Source: Actinomycetospora termitidis | GTDB taxonomy: Bacteria > Actinomycetota > Actinomycetes > Mycobacteriales > Pseudonocardiaceae | Direction: 5' to 3' | DNA: 64,000 bases | Assembly (NCBI RefSeq): GCF_030286555.1 | Contig: NZ_JASVWF010000007.1 | Span: forward strand, 288,700-352,699 | Shown here: positions 56,845 to 64,000 of the stretch, in pieces | Layout: the number at the start of each line of letters is the position of its first letter | How positions within the stretch are numbered: position 1 is the first letter of the stretch | Translations under genes and position numbers: made by a program | The notes under the pieces: generated by a model | The model's input: only the letters and a program-made list of their open reading frames with translations | Told to the model about the DNA's origin: nothing | The model's database searches: none

Positions 56845-58344
56845 ATGGAAGGTCCGCTCGCCCACGCCGCCCGTACCCGGGTGGAGCGGGCCTTCATCGA
56901 CAACCTCGGCGACCACGCGCGCGTGGCCCGCGACCGGGCGAGCGGTTCGCGCCCCGAGCGGCTGTCCAAGCGCCTGCTGGTCGACGTCTCGCACGCCGTC
57001 GAGAAGGCGGTGATGTCGAGCAGCGTCGACGAGCCCACCGTCGTCGTGTCGCTCTTCCAGCGCCTGGCCCACTTCGATCGCGAGCGCGCCGTCTACGAGC
57101 GGATGGCCGAAGCCGGCGTGACGGTGGTCGTCGGCTTCGTCGCGGGGGAGGGGCACGCGCCGCCGGCGGGGGTCGAGGTCGTCGAGCTCGACCCCACCGA
57201 GCCGCTCGGCGACGAGTGGACCGTGGTGGCGCTGGGGCCGCGGGCCGGGGCGTTCCTCGTCGCGACCGACCAGCACACCTACGACCCGGCCGAGCGCTCC
57301 GTCGAGCCCGGCCGGATCTTCGACGGCCGGTGGGGCTTCTCGCGGGCCCAGGCCGCCACCGAGCTCGCCCGCCTGCGCTTCGCGCTCGGCAACCGCATCG
57401 CGCCCGCCGTCCTGCGCACCGTCGACGACCTGCTCGCCGCGACGATGCCGTCCGGCGGCGACGCGGCCGGGTCGGCCGGGAGCCCGGGCGAGATGTGGGC
57501 GACGACCTCGCTCTACCACATGATCGACCGGATGCGGGACGCCCACGCGGGCACCCGGGAGCTGCGCGACCAGCTCGTCGACGTGCACGCCGCGACCGGC
57601 GCGCGCAGCACCTCGGGCACCGACACGGACAGCGGGCTGCCGGACGCGACCTTCCTCGACCGGTGGTCGCCGCGCATCGGTCCGGGGGCGCTGCAGGTCG
57701 GCGTCGCGCTGTTCGACATCGCCGCGTTCGACGACCCGGCCCTCGCGTCGCCGCGTGCGGCGTACCACGCCGGGCACCGGGTCGCGGCGGCGCTGACCGA
57801 GCCCCTCGGGCCGGTCGACGTCGCGGTCCGAATGGACGCGCGGACCTTCGTCGTGCTCGTCCCCGGCGCCTCCGCGGTGCACCTCGGCGACCTCGCCGAC
57901 CGGATCGGCGAGGGCCTCGCGCTCGCCTCCGAGGGCCACCCCGGGACGCCGCTGACCGCCCGCGTCGCGACCACGACCACCCGCGGCCGGGCCCTGCCGA
58001 TCGACGACCTGCGCGCCGCCCTCGAGCACGCCGATCCCGGCGGCGAGCCGGTCGACGCCGGCCCCTCGCCCACGGGCGTGCACATCACGGTCGCCGTCAA
58101 CGGCGGGCCGGTGCCGGCCGCGGAGCCCGGCGCAGAACCGGTCGGGGAGCCCGACGCGAAGCCCGTCGAGGAGCCGGTCCTCGCCGGCCGGCACGTGCGC
58201 CTCGTCGACGACCCGCTCGTTCCCGACGACGAGGCCCGCGTGCCCCGTCCGAGCCCCCTCGGCTCCGCCCTCGCGCGCCCGCCACGGCCGTCCGCCTCGT
58301 CGTCCGCGCCGACGTTCGACGGGTTGCGGGGCTACCGGGGCTGA
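56845..58344 (+). CDS. DICT-domain sensory protein with degenerate GGDEF-like domain
   Basis: 499 residues from the ATG at 56845. An N-terminal helical segment precedes a DICT domain at about 60-200 (PTVVVSLFQRLAHFDRERAVYERM, and the later YDPAERSVEPGRIFDGRWGFSR). A long middle has LARLRFALGN and DDLLAATMPSGG, then a GGDEF-like fold at about 275-400 (GVALFDIAAFDD, RMDARTFVVLVPGA, IDDLRAALEHAD) lacking the GGDEF signature. A Pro-rich tail ends the protein. DICT domains occur with diguanylate cyclases, so this may sense a signal and bind rather than make cyclic di-GMP. Confidence 0.8.
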   Translation: MEGPLAHAARTRVERAFIDNLGDHARVARDRASGSRPERLSKRLLVDVSHAVEKAVMSSSVDEPTVVVSLFQRLAHFDRERAVYERMAEAGVTVVVGFVAGEGHAPPAGVEVVELDPTEPLGDEWTVVALGPRAGAFLVATDQHTYDPAERSVEPGRIFDGRWGFSRAQAATELARLRFALGNRIAPAVLRTVDDLLAATMPSGGDAAGSAGSPGEMWATTSLYHMIDRMRDAHAGTRELRDQLVDVHAATGARSTSGTDTDSGLPDATFLDRWSPRIGPGALQVGVALFDIAAFDDPALASPRAAYHAGHRVAAALTEPLGPVDVAVRMDARTFVVLVPGASAVHLGDLADRIGEGLALASEGHPGTPLTARVATTTTRGRALPIDDLRAALEHADPGGEPVDAGPSPTGVHITVAVNGGPVPAAEPGAEPVGEPDAKPVEEPVLAGRHVRLVDDPLVPDDEARVPRPSPLGSALARPPRPSASSSAPTFDGLRGYRG

Positions 58345-58356
58345 GCGCCGCGCCCG

Positions 58357-58578
58357 TCAGGCGGGGTCGTCGACGGGGTGCAGCGGGACGACACACACGA
58401 TGACGTCCTCGAGCTCCTCGGCGTCGAACTCCTCGCGCCGCCGCGCCGCCTCGCGCAGCGCGACCTCGTAGGAGTACGGGCCGTGGGAGTCCACCTCGTC
58501 GGTCACCGGGTCGGCCACGACGACGACGAAGCGCGTGGTCCCGCCGTGCGGACGGCGGGTCCTCCTCGACCCGGGCAC
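58357..58578 (-). CDS. Small hypothetical protein
   Basis: 73 residues from the GTG at 58578. The RFVVVVADPVTDEVDSHGPYSYEVALREAARRREEFDAEELEDVIV segment gives a compact, charged domain recurrent in actinobacteria; no function is known to me. It sits between the DICT gene stop (58344) and the divergent membrane gene at 58642. Confidence 0.6.
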   Translation of the reverse strand: MPGSRRTRRPHGGTTRFVVVVADPVTDEVDSHGPYSYEVALREAARRREEFDAEELEDVIVCVVPLHPVDDPA

Positions 58579-58641
58579 CCGGAGAAAATACCGACCGAAC
58601 GGTCTGACGGAAGGCCTGGACGCGCCGGGCAGAATCACGTC

Positions 58642-59139
58642 GTGGCTGCCTACGACCCCGAGTCCTGGACCGACTTCGCCGTCGCGACGGCGGGTGCGTC
58701 CGCGGCCCTGGCCGGTCTGGTCTTCGTCGCGGTGTCGCTGAACCTGCAGGTCATCCTCGGGCACGCGAACCTGCCCGGACGGGCCGCGCAGACGCTGGCC
58801 CTGCTCGCCGTGCCGCTGTTCCTGGCGCTGGTGGTCCTGATCCCGCAGCAGGGCGACGTCGCCCTCGCGATCGAGTTGGCGCTGATCGGGCTGCTCGTCG
58901 GCGGGATGCTCGTGCAGCGGGTGCTCCCCGGGCGCCGTGCCGCGGAGCAGCCGATCCCCGCCTGGATCATCACGGGATGGCTGCCCGCGCTGGCGGTGCT
59001 CGTCGCCCCGGTGCTCGCGGGCATCGGGCTGCTGACGGACACCGCCGGCGGGCTCTACTGGGTGCCGGTGGCCGTGGTCCTGGCGCTGCTCGGCGGGCTG
59101 GAGAACGCCTGGGCGCTCCTGGTGGAGATCCTCAGGTAG
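58642..59139 (+). CDS. Small membrane protein of unknown function
   Basis: 165 residues from the GTG at 58642 (VAAYDPESWTDFAVATAGASAALAGLV). It has five membrane helices, the first in the phrase AALAGLVFVAVSLNLQVIL, followed by an HANLPGRAAQT loop. This pattern recurs in actinobacterial proteins of unknown role. The gene ends one base before the end of the opposite-strand Asp23 gene. Confidence 0.78.
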   Translation: MAAYDPESWTDFAVATAGASAALAGLVFVAVSLNLQVILGHANLPGRAAQTLALLAVPLFLALVVLIPQQGDVALAIELALIGLLVGGMLVQRVLPGRRAAEQPIPAWIITGWLPALAVLVAPVLAGIGLLTDTAGGLYWVPVAVVLALLGGLENAWALLVEILR

Positions 59140-59619
59140 TCACCGCACGCGGGCCGGAGTCGGCTCCGGCGCCGGGGCGTCGTCGCCGTCGTCCTCGCTC
59201 GGCAGGTGCAGGTCGACGACGTTCACGTTGACCTCCACGACATCGAGGCCGGTCATCTGCTCCACCGCGCCGATCACGTTGCGGCGGATGGCGCGGGCGA
59301 GCTCGGCGATCCCGACGCCGTACTCGACGACGATCGTCAGGTCGACCGCCGCCTGGCGCTCGCCGACCTCGACCGAGACGCCCTGGGTCGAGGACGAGCG
59401 GCCGCCGGGGATGCGCTCGGTGAGGGCACCGAACGCGCGGGCGGCCCCGCTGCCGAAGCCGTACACGCCGTGCACCTCGCGGGCGGCGAGACCGGCGATC
59501 TTCGCGACGACGCCGTCGGCGATCGTCGTCTTGCCCTGGGTGCTCTCCAGCGCCGACCCGCTCGTGGCCGGGCTCGGGCTCGTCGTCTTCGGCGTGGTCG
59601 CGGGGGTCGGGGTGCTCAC
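59140..59619 (-). CDS. Asp23/Gls24-type envelope stress protein
   Basis: 159 residues from the GTG at 59619, after AGGAGGAACTCCC. GKTTIADGVVAKIAGLAAREVHGV and then VDLTIVVEYGVGIAELARAIRRNV and VVEVNVNVVDLHLP are the Asp23 signatures. Members are alkaline-shock and envelope-stress proteins that often oligomerise at the membrane. A Ser/Pro/Thr-rich head and Pro-rich tail flank the domain. Confidence 0.88.
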   Translation of the reverse strand: MSTPTPATTPKTTSPSPATSGSALESTQGKTTIADGVVAKIAGLAAREVHGVYGFGSGAARAFGALTERIPGGRSSSTQGVSVEVGERQAAVDLTIVVEYGVGIAELARAIRRNVIGAVEQMTGLDVVEVNVNVVDLHLPSEDDGDDAPAPEPTPARVR

Positions 59620-59743
59620 GGGAGTTCCTCCTTCGTCGACGCGTCCCGGACGCCGCCCCGATGTGGACGGCGTCGTCCGTCGAACTCACCGATGGGACGC
59701 GATCCGATCGCGGATCCTCACGCCGCGAGGAGTGTGCGCGCCG

Positions 59744-60442
59744 TCACACCCGCTGCGCGACCATCAGCCGCACCGCCAGCCGCTGCAACCGCGCGACGGC
59801 GAGCTCGCGGTCGGCCTCCGGAGCGGTGAGGTGGCTGAGCGCGGCGCGGACGAGGACGTCCGCGGCGTCGTCGAGCATCGGCCGGGGCAGGCGAGGGTGG
59901 TGCCCGCGCAGCCACGTCGAGAGCATCACGCGGGCCCGGGCGATGATCGCCGTGCTGCCGGTGGTCAGCTGCGGGAGCAGGGTGACGTCGTCGTGCTCGC
60001 CGGTCAGCACCGCGTGGATCAGCGGGTGGTTCTCCCGGGCGGCCATCGTCGTGCGCAGAGCCGCGGCGATCCCGGCCCGCCAGTCCGGGGCGTCGATCAG
60101 GGCCTGCCCCACCTCCGCGATCACGCGGTCCGACTCGTGCGCCACCAGCGCGTGTGCAACCGCCTCCTTGTCGCCGAACTCGCGGTGGATCGCCGAGCGC
60201 GACACGCCCGCGCGCCGGGCGAGGTCGGCCATCCGGACCTGCCCCCACCCCTGTTCGGTCGCCGCCGCCGAGGCGGTCTCGAGCACGCGCTCGCGCAGGG
60301 TCTCGCGGAACTGGGCCCGCAGACCGACCGGGACGGGTCGGGTCCGGGCCGTCGGGCCGGTGCTGGTCGGGCCGGTGCTGGTCGGGCCGGTGCCGGTCGG
60401 GCCGGTGCTCGTCGGACGCCGCGGCGTCGTCGCCGGGGTCAC
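59744..60442 (-). CDS. TetR-family transcription regulator
   Basis: 232 residues from the GTG at 60442, which overlaps the preceding stop by GTGA. A Thr/Ser/Gly/Pro repeat head (TSTGPTSTGPT, encoded by a 15-base tandem repeat) precedes the TetR HTH at about 45-90 (LRERVLETASAAATEQGWG, MADLARRAGVSRSAIHREFGDKEAVAHAL). The ligand-binding domain follows. It is coupled to the small Cys protein gene upstream and probably controls that operon. The head is not normal for TetR and may have arisen by repeat expansion. Confidence 0.87.
   Translation of the reverse strand: MTPATTPRRPTSTGPTGTGPTSTGPTSTGPTARTRPVPVGLRAQFRETLRERVLETASAAATEQGWGQVRMADLARRAGVSRSAIHREFGDKEAVAHALVAHESDRVIAEVGQALIDAPDWRAGIAAALRTTMAARENHPLIHAVLTGEHDDVTLLPQLTTGSTAIIARARVMLSTWLRGHHPRLPRPMLDDAADVLVRAALSHLTAPEADRELAVARLQRLAVRLMVAQRV
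60351..60410 (-). repeat. Four 15-bp tandem repeats in the TetR gene
   Basis: Four tandem GTCGGGCCGGTGCTG-type units at 60351, 60366, 60381 and 60396, two perfect and two with one change, encode TSTGP units in the N-terminus of the regulator. Confidence 0.75.
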
Positions 60443-60609
60443 GCGGTATCGGCGCGGTCGCCGGGCTGCCCGCCGTGCAGCGGGCAGAGCGGGTTGACGA
60501 ACGCGGGATCGGCGCCGGGCTGGTCCGGCTGGAGCAGGACCGAACAGTCGCAGCCCTGCCGGAGGGCCTCCGGACTGCCCGGAGGGGTGGTCGGTGTCGG
60601 CTCGTTCAC
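60439..60609 (-). CDS. Small 56-aa Cys-rich protein
   Basis: From the GTG at 60609, seven bases after GGGAGG. The protein (MNEPTPTTPPGSPEALRQGC) has GCDCSVLLQPDQPGADP and NPLCPLHG, a C-x-C ... C-P-L-H-G arrangement that may bind a metal. Its stop overlaps the TetR start by GTGA. Such short actinobacterial proteins are often missed; coupling and a good ribosome site support it. Function unknown. Confidence 0.65.
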   Translation of the reverse strand: MNEPTPTTPPGSPEALRQGCDCSVLLQPDQPGADPAFVNPLCPLHGGQPGDRADTA

Positions 60610-60645
60610 GTGGGGGCCTCCCGTCGTGGTCGACGTCGGGCGTCG

Positions 60646-60665
60646 GATACGTCCGGGGGTGTATC
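60646..60665. promoter_or_regulatory. Inverted repeat upstream of the small protein-TetR operon
   Basis: GATAC (60646-60650) and GTATC (60661-60665) are separated by ten bases, and a further GATAC lies at 60690-60694. They are 37-85 bases upstream of the start at 60609. A TetR-type autoregulatory operator is a reasonable inference. Confidence 0.45.
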
Positions 60666-60727
60666 GACGCGGAGGCCCGTCGCGTTACCGATACGTGATC
60701 AAGTGGTCCGGACGTCTCGGGGTCTCG

Positions 60728-61060
60728 TCACGGCGAGTCGCGCCCGACGTGCGGGCTGCGCTCGGTCGTCCGCCGCTCGACGGCCGACCGCCGCACGTGG
60801 TCCTCCAGTGGTGACCGGGCACGCAGGACCGAGTCGGTGAGGCTCCCGACCCGGTCCTGCACGTGCACGTTCAGCGCCTCGTAGATCTCCGGCCGGCCGC
60901 ACACCGCGAGGAGCTCGATGATGCGCCGCCGCCCGTCCGCGTCCAGCTCGTCGCCCTCCCGCAGCGCCTCGGCGGCCCGCCGGGTGCGTTCGGCCTGGCG
61001 CGCGAGGGCCGCGCGGAGTCGGGGGTTCGGGGTGCGTGCCACCCCTCCACGTTCGCACAC
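60728..61060 (-). CDS. Hypothetical helical protein
   Basis: 110 residues from the GTG at 61060; a GTG at 61042 is an alternative and neither has good ribosome-site spacing. Mainly helical and charged: LRAALARQAERTRRAAEALREGDELD, RRRIIELLAVCGRPEIYEALNV. No family recognised. It lies 15 bases downstream of the LLM oxidoreductase gene and may belong to the same transcript. Confidence 0.5.
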   Translation of the reverse strand: MCERGGVARTPNPRLRAALARQAERTRRAAEALREGDELDADGRRRIIELLAVCGRPEIYEALNVHVQDRVGSLTDSVLRARSPLEDHVRRSAVERRTTERSPHVGRDSP

Positions 61061-61075
61061 CAGTTCGACGACTGC

Positions 61076-61933
61076 TCACCCCCGCAGCGGCGCGATCACC
61101 TGCTCGGCGAAGCGCAGCACCGGCTCCGTCGACCGCGGATGGCCGAAGTCCATGACGACGTGGTCCACCCCGAGGTCACGGTGCCCCGCGAGCTCCTCGA
61201 CCAGACGCGCCGAGTCGTCGTCGGACTCGGGCAGTGCCCGCTCGAGCGTCACCGTCACCTCGATCGCGCCCGGGTCGCGCCCGGCCTGCTCCGCGGCCGC
61301 GCGCACGATGTCCCGACGGCGGGTGAACCCGTCCCCGGCCGGCCCGTTCCACATGTCGGCGAGCCGCCCGACCAGCGGCAGCCCGACCTTCTCGCCCGCC
61401 GCCCCGATGCACACCCGCGGCGGCGGGTCGGTCAGTGGGGGAGCGGAGGCCTCGGTGATCGTCGTGAACCGGCCGGAGTACGACGGGTACTCCTCGGTCC
61501 ACATCCGCCGGCAGATCTCGACGGCCTCCTCGAGCTGGGCGAACCGCACCGAGGGCTTCGGGAACTCGTACCCGTACGCCTCGTACTCCGGCTCCCGCCA
61601 GCCCGCGCCGACCCCGAGCACGAAGCGCCCGCCCGAGAGGTACTGCAGCGTCGCCGCCATCTTCGCGAGCAGCGGCGGGTGGCGGTAGCCGACGCCGAGC
61701 ACGTGGTGGCACAGCTCCACCGAGGAGTGCCGCGCGGCCAGCCACGTCAGCGTCGTCCACGCCTCGAGGAACGGGTCGGTCCTCTGGTCGAACCCGTAGA
61801 AGTGGTCCGCGATCCACAGCGAGTCGAAGTGCGGCAGCGCCGTCGGGAGGATCTCCGTGTCCTGGTACGCGGCGATCGGCAGCTGATCGCTCCACCGGTT
61901 GCCGATGACGGGGGACAGCCATCCGAATCGCAC
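61076..61933 (-). CDS. LLM-class F420-dependent oxidoreductase
   Basis: 285 residues. LWIADHFYGF, GVGYRHPPLLAKMAATLQYLSGGRFVLGVGAGW and VCIGAAGEKV are luciferase-like monooxygenase signatures of the actinobacterial F420-dependent type. SVELCHHVLGVG is the beta-strand before the cofactor loop. It would use F420 or flavin to reduce or oxidise a substrate that cannot be named. It follows the aldo/keto reductase gene by 22 bases on the same strand. Confidence 0.87.
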   Translation of the reverse strand: MRFGWLSPVIGNRWSDQLPIAAYQDTEILPTALPHFDSLWIADHFYGFDQRTDPFLEAWTTLTWLAARHSSVELCHHVLGVGYRHPPLLAKMAATLQYLSGGRFVLGVGAGWREPEYEAYGYEFPKPSVRFAQLEEAVEICRRMWTEEYPSYSGRFTTITEASAPPLTDPPPRVCIGAAGEKVGLPLVGRLADMWNGPAGDGFTRRRDIVRAAAEQAGRDPGAIEVTVTLERALPESDDDSARLVEELAGHRDLGVDHVVMDFGHPRSTEPVLRFAEQVIAPLRG

Positions 61934-61955
61934 GCGGCGATCCTGGCAGCCCCGA

Positions 61956-62927
61956 TCAGCGCTCGCTGTCCAGCTGCGCCATCGCCGCCGCGGGGTAACG
62001 GTCGCCGGAGACCGAGCCCGCGGGCACGAGCCGGTCGATCTCGGCGAGCTCGTCGGACGTCACCGTGACCTCCTCGAGCATCGGCGCCACCTGCTCCACC
62101 CGCCGCGAGCCGACCACCGGCACGAGGTCCTCGCCCTGCGCGCTCACCCACCCGATCGCCAGCTGCGCCACCGAACACCCCTTCCCGACGGCGAGCGCCT
62201 CCAGCTGCGTGATCAACGCCCGGTTGTGCTCGAGGTGCTCGCCCTGCCAGCGCGGGGTCATCGCCCGGCCCCCGGTGACGGTGCCGCTGCCGCCGATCAG
62301 CCCGCGGCCGAGCACGCCGTACGCGGTGACCCCGACCCCGAGCTCGCGGCAGGTCGGCAGAATGTCCGTCTCGATCTCGCGGCTGAGCAGCGAGTACTCG
62401 ATCTGCAGGTCGGCGATCGGCACGACCGCGGCCGCCCGCCGCAGGGTCGCGGAACCGACCTCGGAGAGCCCGACGTGCCGTACGTACCCCTGCTCGACCA
62501 GCTCGGCGATCGCGCCGACGGTGTCCTCGATCGGCACGTCGGGGTCGAGACGGGCGGGGCGGTAGACGTCGACGTGGTCCACGCCGAGGCGCTGCAGCGA
62601 GTACGTGAGGAAGTTCCGCAGGGCCGCGGGCCGGGCGTCGACGCCGGCCAACCCGCCGTCGGGACCCCGCATCGCCCCGAACTTGACCGACAGCACGACG
62701 TCGTCGCGCGAGCGGTCGGCCAGCGCGCGGCGGATCAGCAACTCGTTGTGGCCGGCGCCGTAGAAGTCGCCGGTGTCGAGCAGCGTGCCGCCGGCGTCGA
62801 GGTAGGCGTGGATCACCCGCACGCCCTCGTCGTCCTCGACGGCGCCGTACACGCCGGAGAGGCCCATGGTGCCCAGGGCGGGGGAGGAGACGACGGGACC
62901 GGTGCGGCCGAGCTGGCGCTGTGACAT
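61956..62927 (-). CDS. Aldo/keto reductase
   Basis: 323 residues from the ATG at 62927. TLLDTGDFYGAGHNELLIRRAL holds the catalytic Asp and Tyr; the Lys is in DVVLSVKFGA and the usual His position is in LQRLGVDHVDVYRP. Other family phrases are VRHVGLSEVG, LQIEYSLLSREIE and VPVVGSRRVEQV. It reduces carbonyls with NADPH. The 102-base divergent region shared with the HTH gene at 63029 contains a 13-base direct repeat. Confidence 0.92.
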   Translation of the reverse strand: MSQRQLGRTGPVVSSPALGTMGLSGVYGAVEDDEGVRVIHAYLDAGGTLLDTGDFYGAGHNELLIRRALADRSRDDVVLSVKFGAMRGPDGGLAGVDARPAALRNFLTYSLQRLGVDHVDVYRPARLDPDVPIEDTVGAIAELVEQGYVRHVGLSEVGSATLRRAAAVVPIADLQIEYSLLSREIETDILPTCRELGVGVTAYGVLGRGLIGGSGTVTGGRAMTPRWQGEHLEHNRALITQLEALAVGKGCSVAQLAIGWVSAQGEDLVPVVGSRRVEQVAPMLEEVTVTSDELAEIDRLVPAGSVSGDRYPAAAMAQLDSER

Positions 62928-62982
62928 GCCCCCACACTGCGCCGGGACGACGGCCACCGGCAGGCCCGGCCCACCCGGGGAT

Positions 62983-63023
62983 CGGCGGACCCTGGCTGAG
63001 CCCGCGAGGACGGCGGACCCTGG
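62983..63023. promoter_or_regulatory. 13-base direct repeat before the HTH regulator
   Basis: CGGCGGACCCTGG occurs at 62983-62995 and 63011-63023, 28 bases apart, in the divergent region of the aldo/keto reductase and the HTH regulator. It is a candidate operator pair. Confidence 0.45.
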
Positions 63024-63028
63024 AGGAC

Positions 63029-63862
63029 GTGATCGACCGCGCGGGCCTCGCCGACTACCTCCGGCGCCGACGAGAGCTGCTGCGCCCGGCCGACGTCGGG
63101 CTCGCGCCCGGGGTCCGCCGCCGGACGCCGGGCCTGCGCCGCGAGGAGGTCGCGCAGCTCGCGGGCCTGTCGGTCGACTACTACTCGCGGCTCGAGCAGG
63201 GGCGCGGGCCGCACCCGTCGGAGGCCGTCGTCGGGAGCCTCGCGCGGGCGTTGCGGTGTGACCTCGACGAGCGCGACCACGTCTTCCACCTCGCCGGGTT
63301 CACCCCGCCGGCGCGCCGCGCGGGTGCGCACGTCTCCCCGGGTCTGCTGAGCCTCGTCGACCGCCTCACCGACGTGCCCGCCCGCGTGCACACCGACCTG
63401 CACGACGTCCTCTGCCAGAACTCCCTCGCCGACACGCTGTTCGGGACGAGCCGCGTGAACCCCGTCCGCGCGTGGTTCACCGACCCGGCGATGCGCGCCC
63501 TGGCGCCCGAGGAGGACCGCGCCGCCCTGTCCGCCGCGCACGTCCGTGACCTGCGCGCGACGGCGGCGCGGCGGGCCGGGGACGCGGACGTCGCCGCGAC
63601 GGTCGACGACCTGCTCGCCGTCAGTGCGGAGTTCCGGGAGCTGTGGGAGCGCCACGAGGTCGGCGTCCGCCGGATCGCCCGGAAACGGTTCCGGCACCCG
63701 GAGGTCGGCCTCGTCCACCTGACCTGCGAGGTCCTGCTGACCCCCGAGGCGGACCGCACCCTGCTCGTCTACTTCCCGACCGAGGGCACGGACGCCCGCG
63801 AGAAGCTCGACCTCCTGCGGGTCATCGGGACCCAGGACCTGGATCCGGTCCCGCGGCGCTAA
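63029..63862 (+). CDS. MmyB-like HTH (XRE family) regulator
   Basis: 277 residues from the GTG at 63029 (VIDRAGLADYLRRRRELL), just after GGAGGAC. The HTH is RRTPGLRREEVAQLAGLSVDYYSRLEQGRGPHPSEAVV, the MmyB/YobV form, and the C-terminal MmyB-like ligand domain has VHTDLHDVLCQNSLADTLFG and DRTLLVYFPTEGTDAREKL. It probably controls the divergent aldo/keto reductase. The stop is followed at once by a long hairpin. Confidence 0.9.
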   Translation: MIDRAGLADYLRRRRELLRPADVGLAPGVRRRTPGLRREEVAQLAGLSVDYYSRLEQGRGPHPSEAVVGSLARALRCDLDERDHVFHLAGFTPPARRAGAHVSPGLLSLVDRLTDVPARVHTDLHDVLCQNSLADTLFGTSRVNPVRAWFTDPAMRALAPEEDRAALSAAHVRDLRATAARRAGDADVAATVDDLLAVSAEFRELWERHEVGVRRIARKRFRHPEVGLVHLTCEVLLTPEADRTLLVYFPTEGTDAREKLDLLRVIGTQDLDPVPRR

Positions 63863-63923
63863 GTCGGAGATCCGGGTGTGTGGTGCACAGGAAACCTGCG
63901 CACCACACACGCGGATCTCCGAC
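63863..63923 (+). terminator. Long hairpin, 24-bp arms with one mismatch, 13-base loop
   Basis: Left arm 63863-63886 and right arm 63900-63923 match at 23 of 24 positions. The hairpin begins on the base after the HTH gene stop. The arm length, mismatch count and loop length equal those of the hairpin at 39597-39657. Confidence 0.75.
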
Positions 63924-64000
63924 CTAGTGTCGAGCGTCGTTAGTTGCTTGACATGGCTGGAGGTGAGATCTTGAGGGGGTGAGCCCCTCGGGATTGGCTG
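63924..64000. other. Window end, unresolved
   Basis: TTGACA near 63948 resembles a -35 element and AGGTGAG follows. A GTG at 63979, preceded by GAGGG, opens a frame (VSPSGLA) that leaves the window after seven codons. Too short to call; it could begin another gene. Confidence 0.2.

Noticed and set aside
60351..60410. Regulatory tandem repeat
   Set aside because: The 15-base units are in the TetR reading frame and encode TSTGP repeats.
1..64000. tRNA, rRNA or prophage
   Set aside because: I saw no tRNA-like cloverleaf, rRNA segment or phage structural gene in reading the window; the coiled-coil protein and the CSCG-type protein are at most distant phage-like relatives.
63979..64000. Start of a transposase gene
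   Set aside because: Only seven codons are visible from a GTG, and no inverted repeat or target duplication could be identified.

Overview
The window is very GC-rich, with mostly C-ending third codon positions, many GTG starts and dense 4-base ATGA/GTGA gene overlaps. It carries actinobacterial families: LAL/LuxR and BTAD regulators, an F420-dependent LLM oxidoreductase, DUF4190/DUF4333, a BacA-type ABC protein like mycobacterial Rv1819c, and Asp23. This points to a Gram-positive actinomycete; a member of the Pseudonocardiales (Pseudonocardia or Actinomycetospora type) is my inference. No rRNA, tRNA, CRISPR array or complete insertion sequence was recognised.

Region 1 (1-44 kb) is a large exopolysaccharide/cell-surface glycopolymer locus. 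It holds GDP-L-fucose synthesis (gmd, fcl), a Wzx-like flippase, a Wzy/ligase-like protein, a Wzz-kinase fusion with a long tail, five glycosyltransferases, and two separate polyprenyl-phosphate sugar-1-phosphate transferases (22.8-24.3 kb and 42.5-43.9 kb). Accessory proteins are an SGNH hydrolase, a parallel beta-helix protein, a PslG-like secreted glycosidase, a permuted papain-like hydrolase, a DUF4397-sortase fusion and a secreted His/Lys/Asp-rich repeat protein. Two large signal-transducing ATPase regulators (24.5 and 34.8 kb) and a membrane-anchored HTH protein are likely controllers. The genes suggest synthesis of a fucose-containing lipid-linked repeat unit, export, length control, surface attachment and remodelling.

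Inside this locus (7986-14905, minus strand) is the most unusual element: a five-gene, nearly continuously overlapping operon. It encodes an SbnA-like PLP enzyme, a free-standing Pls/PosA-type terminal domain protein with its own carrier domain, a half-condensation/carrier/thioesterase protein, a TauD/SyrP-like oxygenase, and a small protein resembling a kinase domain without a P-loop. There is no adenylation domain and no SbnB. It looks like a split relative of poly-diaminopropionate or poly-lysine synthetases, possibly making or attaching an aminoacyl or peptidyl decoration.

Region 2 (44-64 kb) is mixed chromosomal content: an unknown coiled-coil protein, a four-CBS protein, several single-span membrane proteins, a PaoABC/YagTSR-type molybdenum hydroxylase operon, a degenerate nuclease-like secreted protein, MarR, TetR and MmyB-type regulators, a DICT-domain protein, an Asp23 protein, an LLM oxidoreductase and an aldo/keto reductase. 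Two tiny genes (50 and 56 aa), each translationally coupled to the next gene, lie here.

Long near-perfect hairpins occur repeatedly at gene ends. Two of them, 24 kb apart, have the same geometry (24-bp arms with one mismatch, 13-base loop). A palindrome-like motif occurs at two divergent promoters of the polysaccharide locus. All functions are inferred by reading the translations; no database search was possible.
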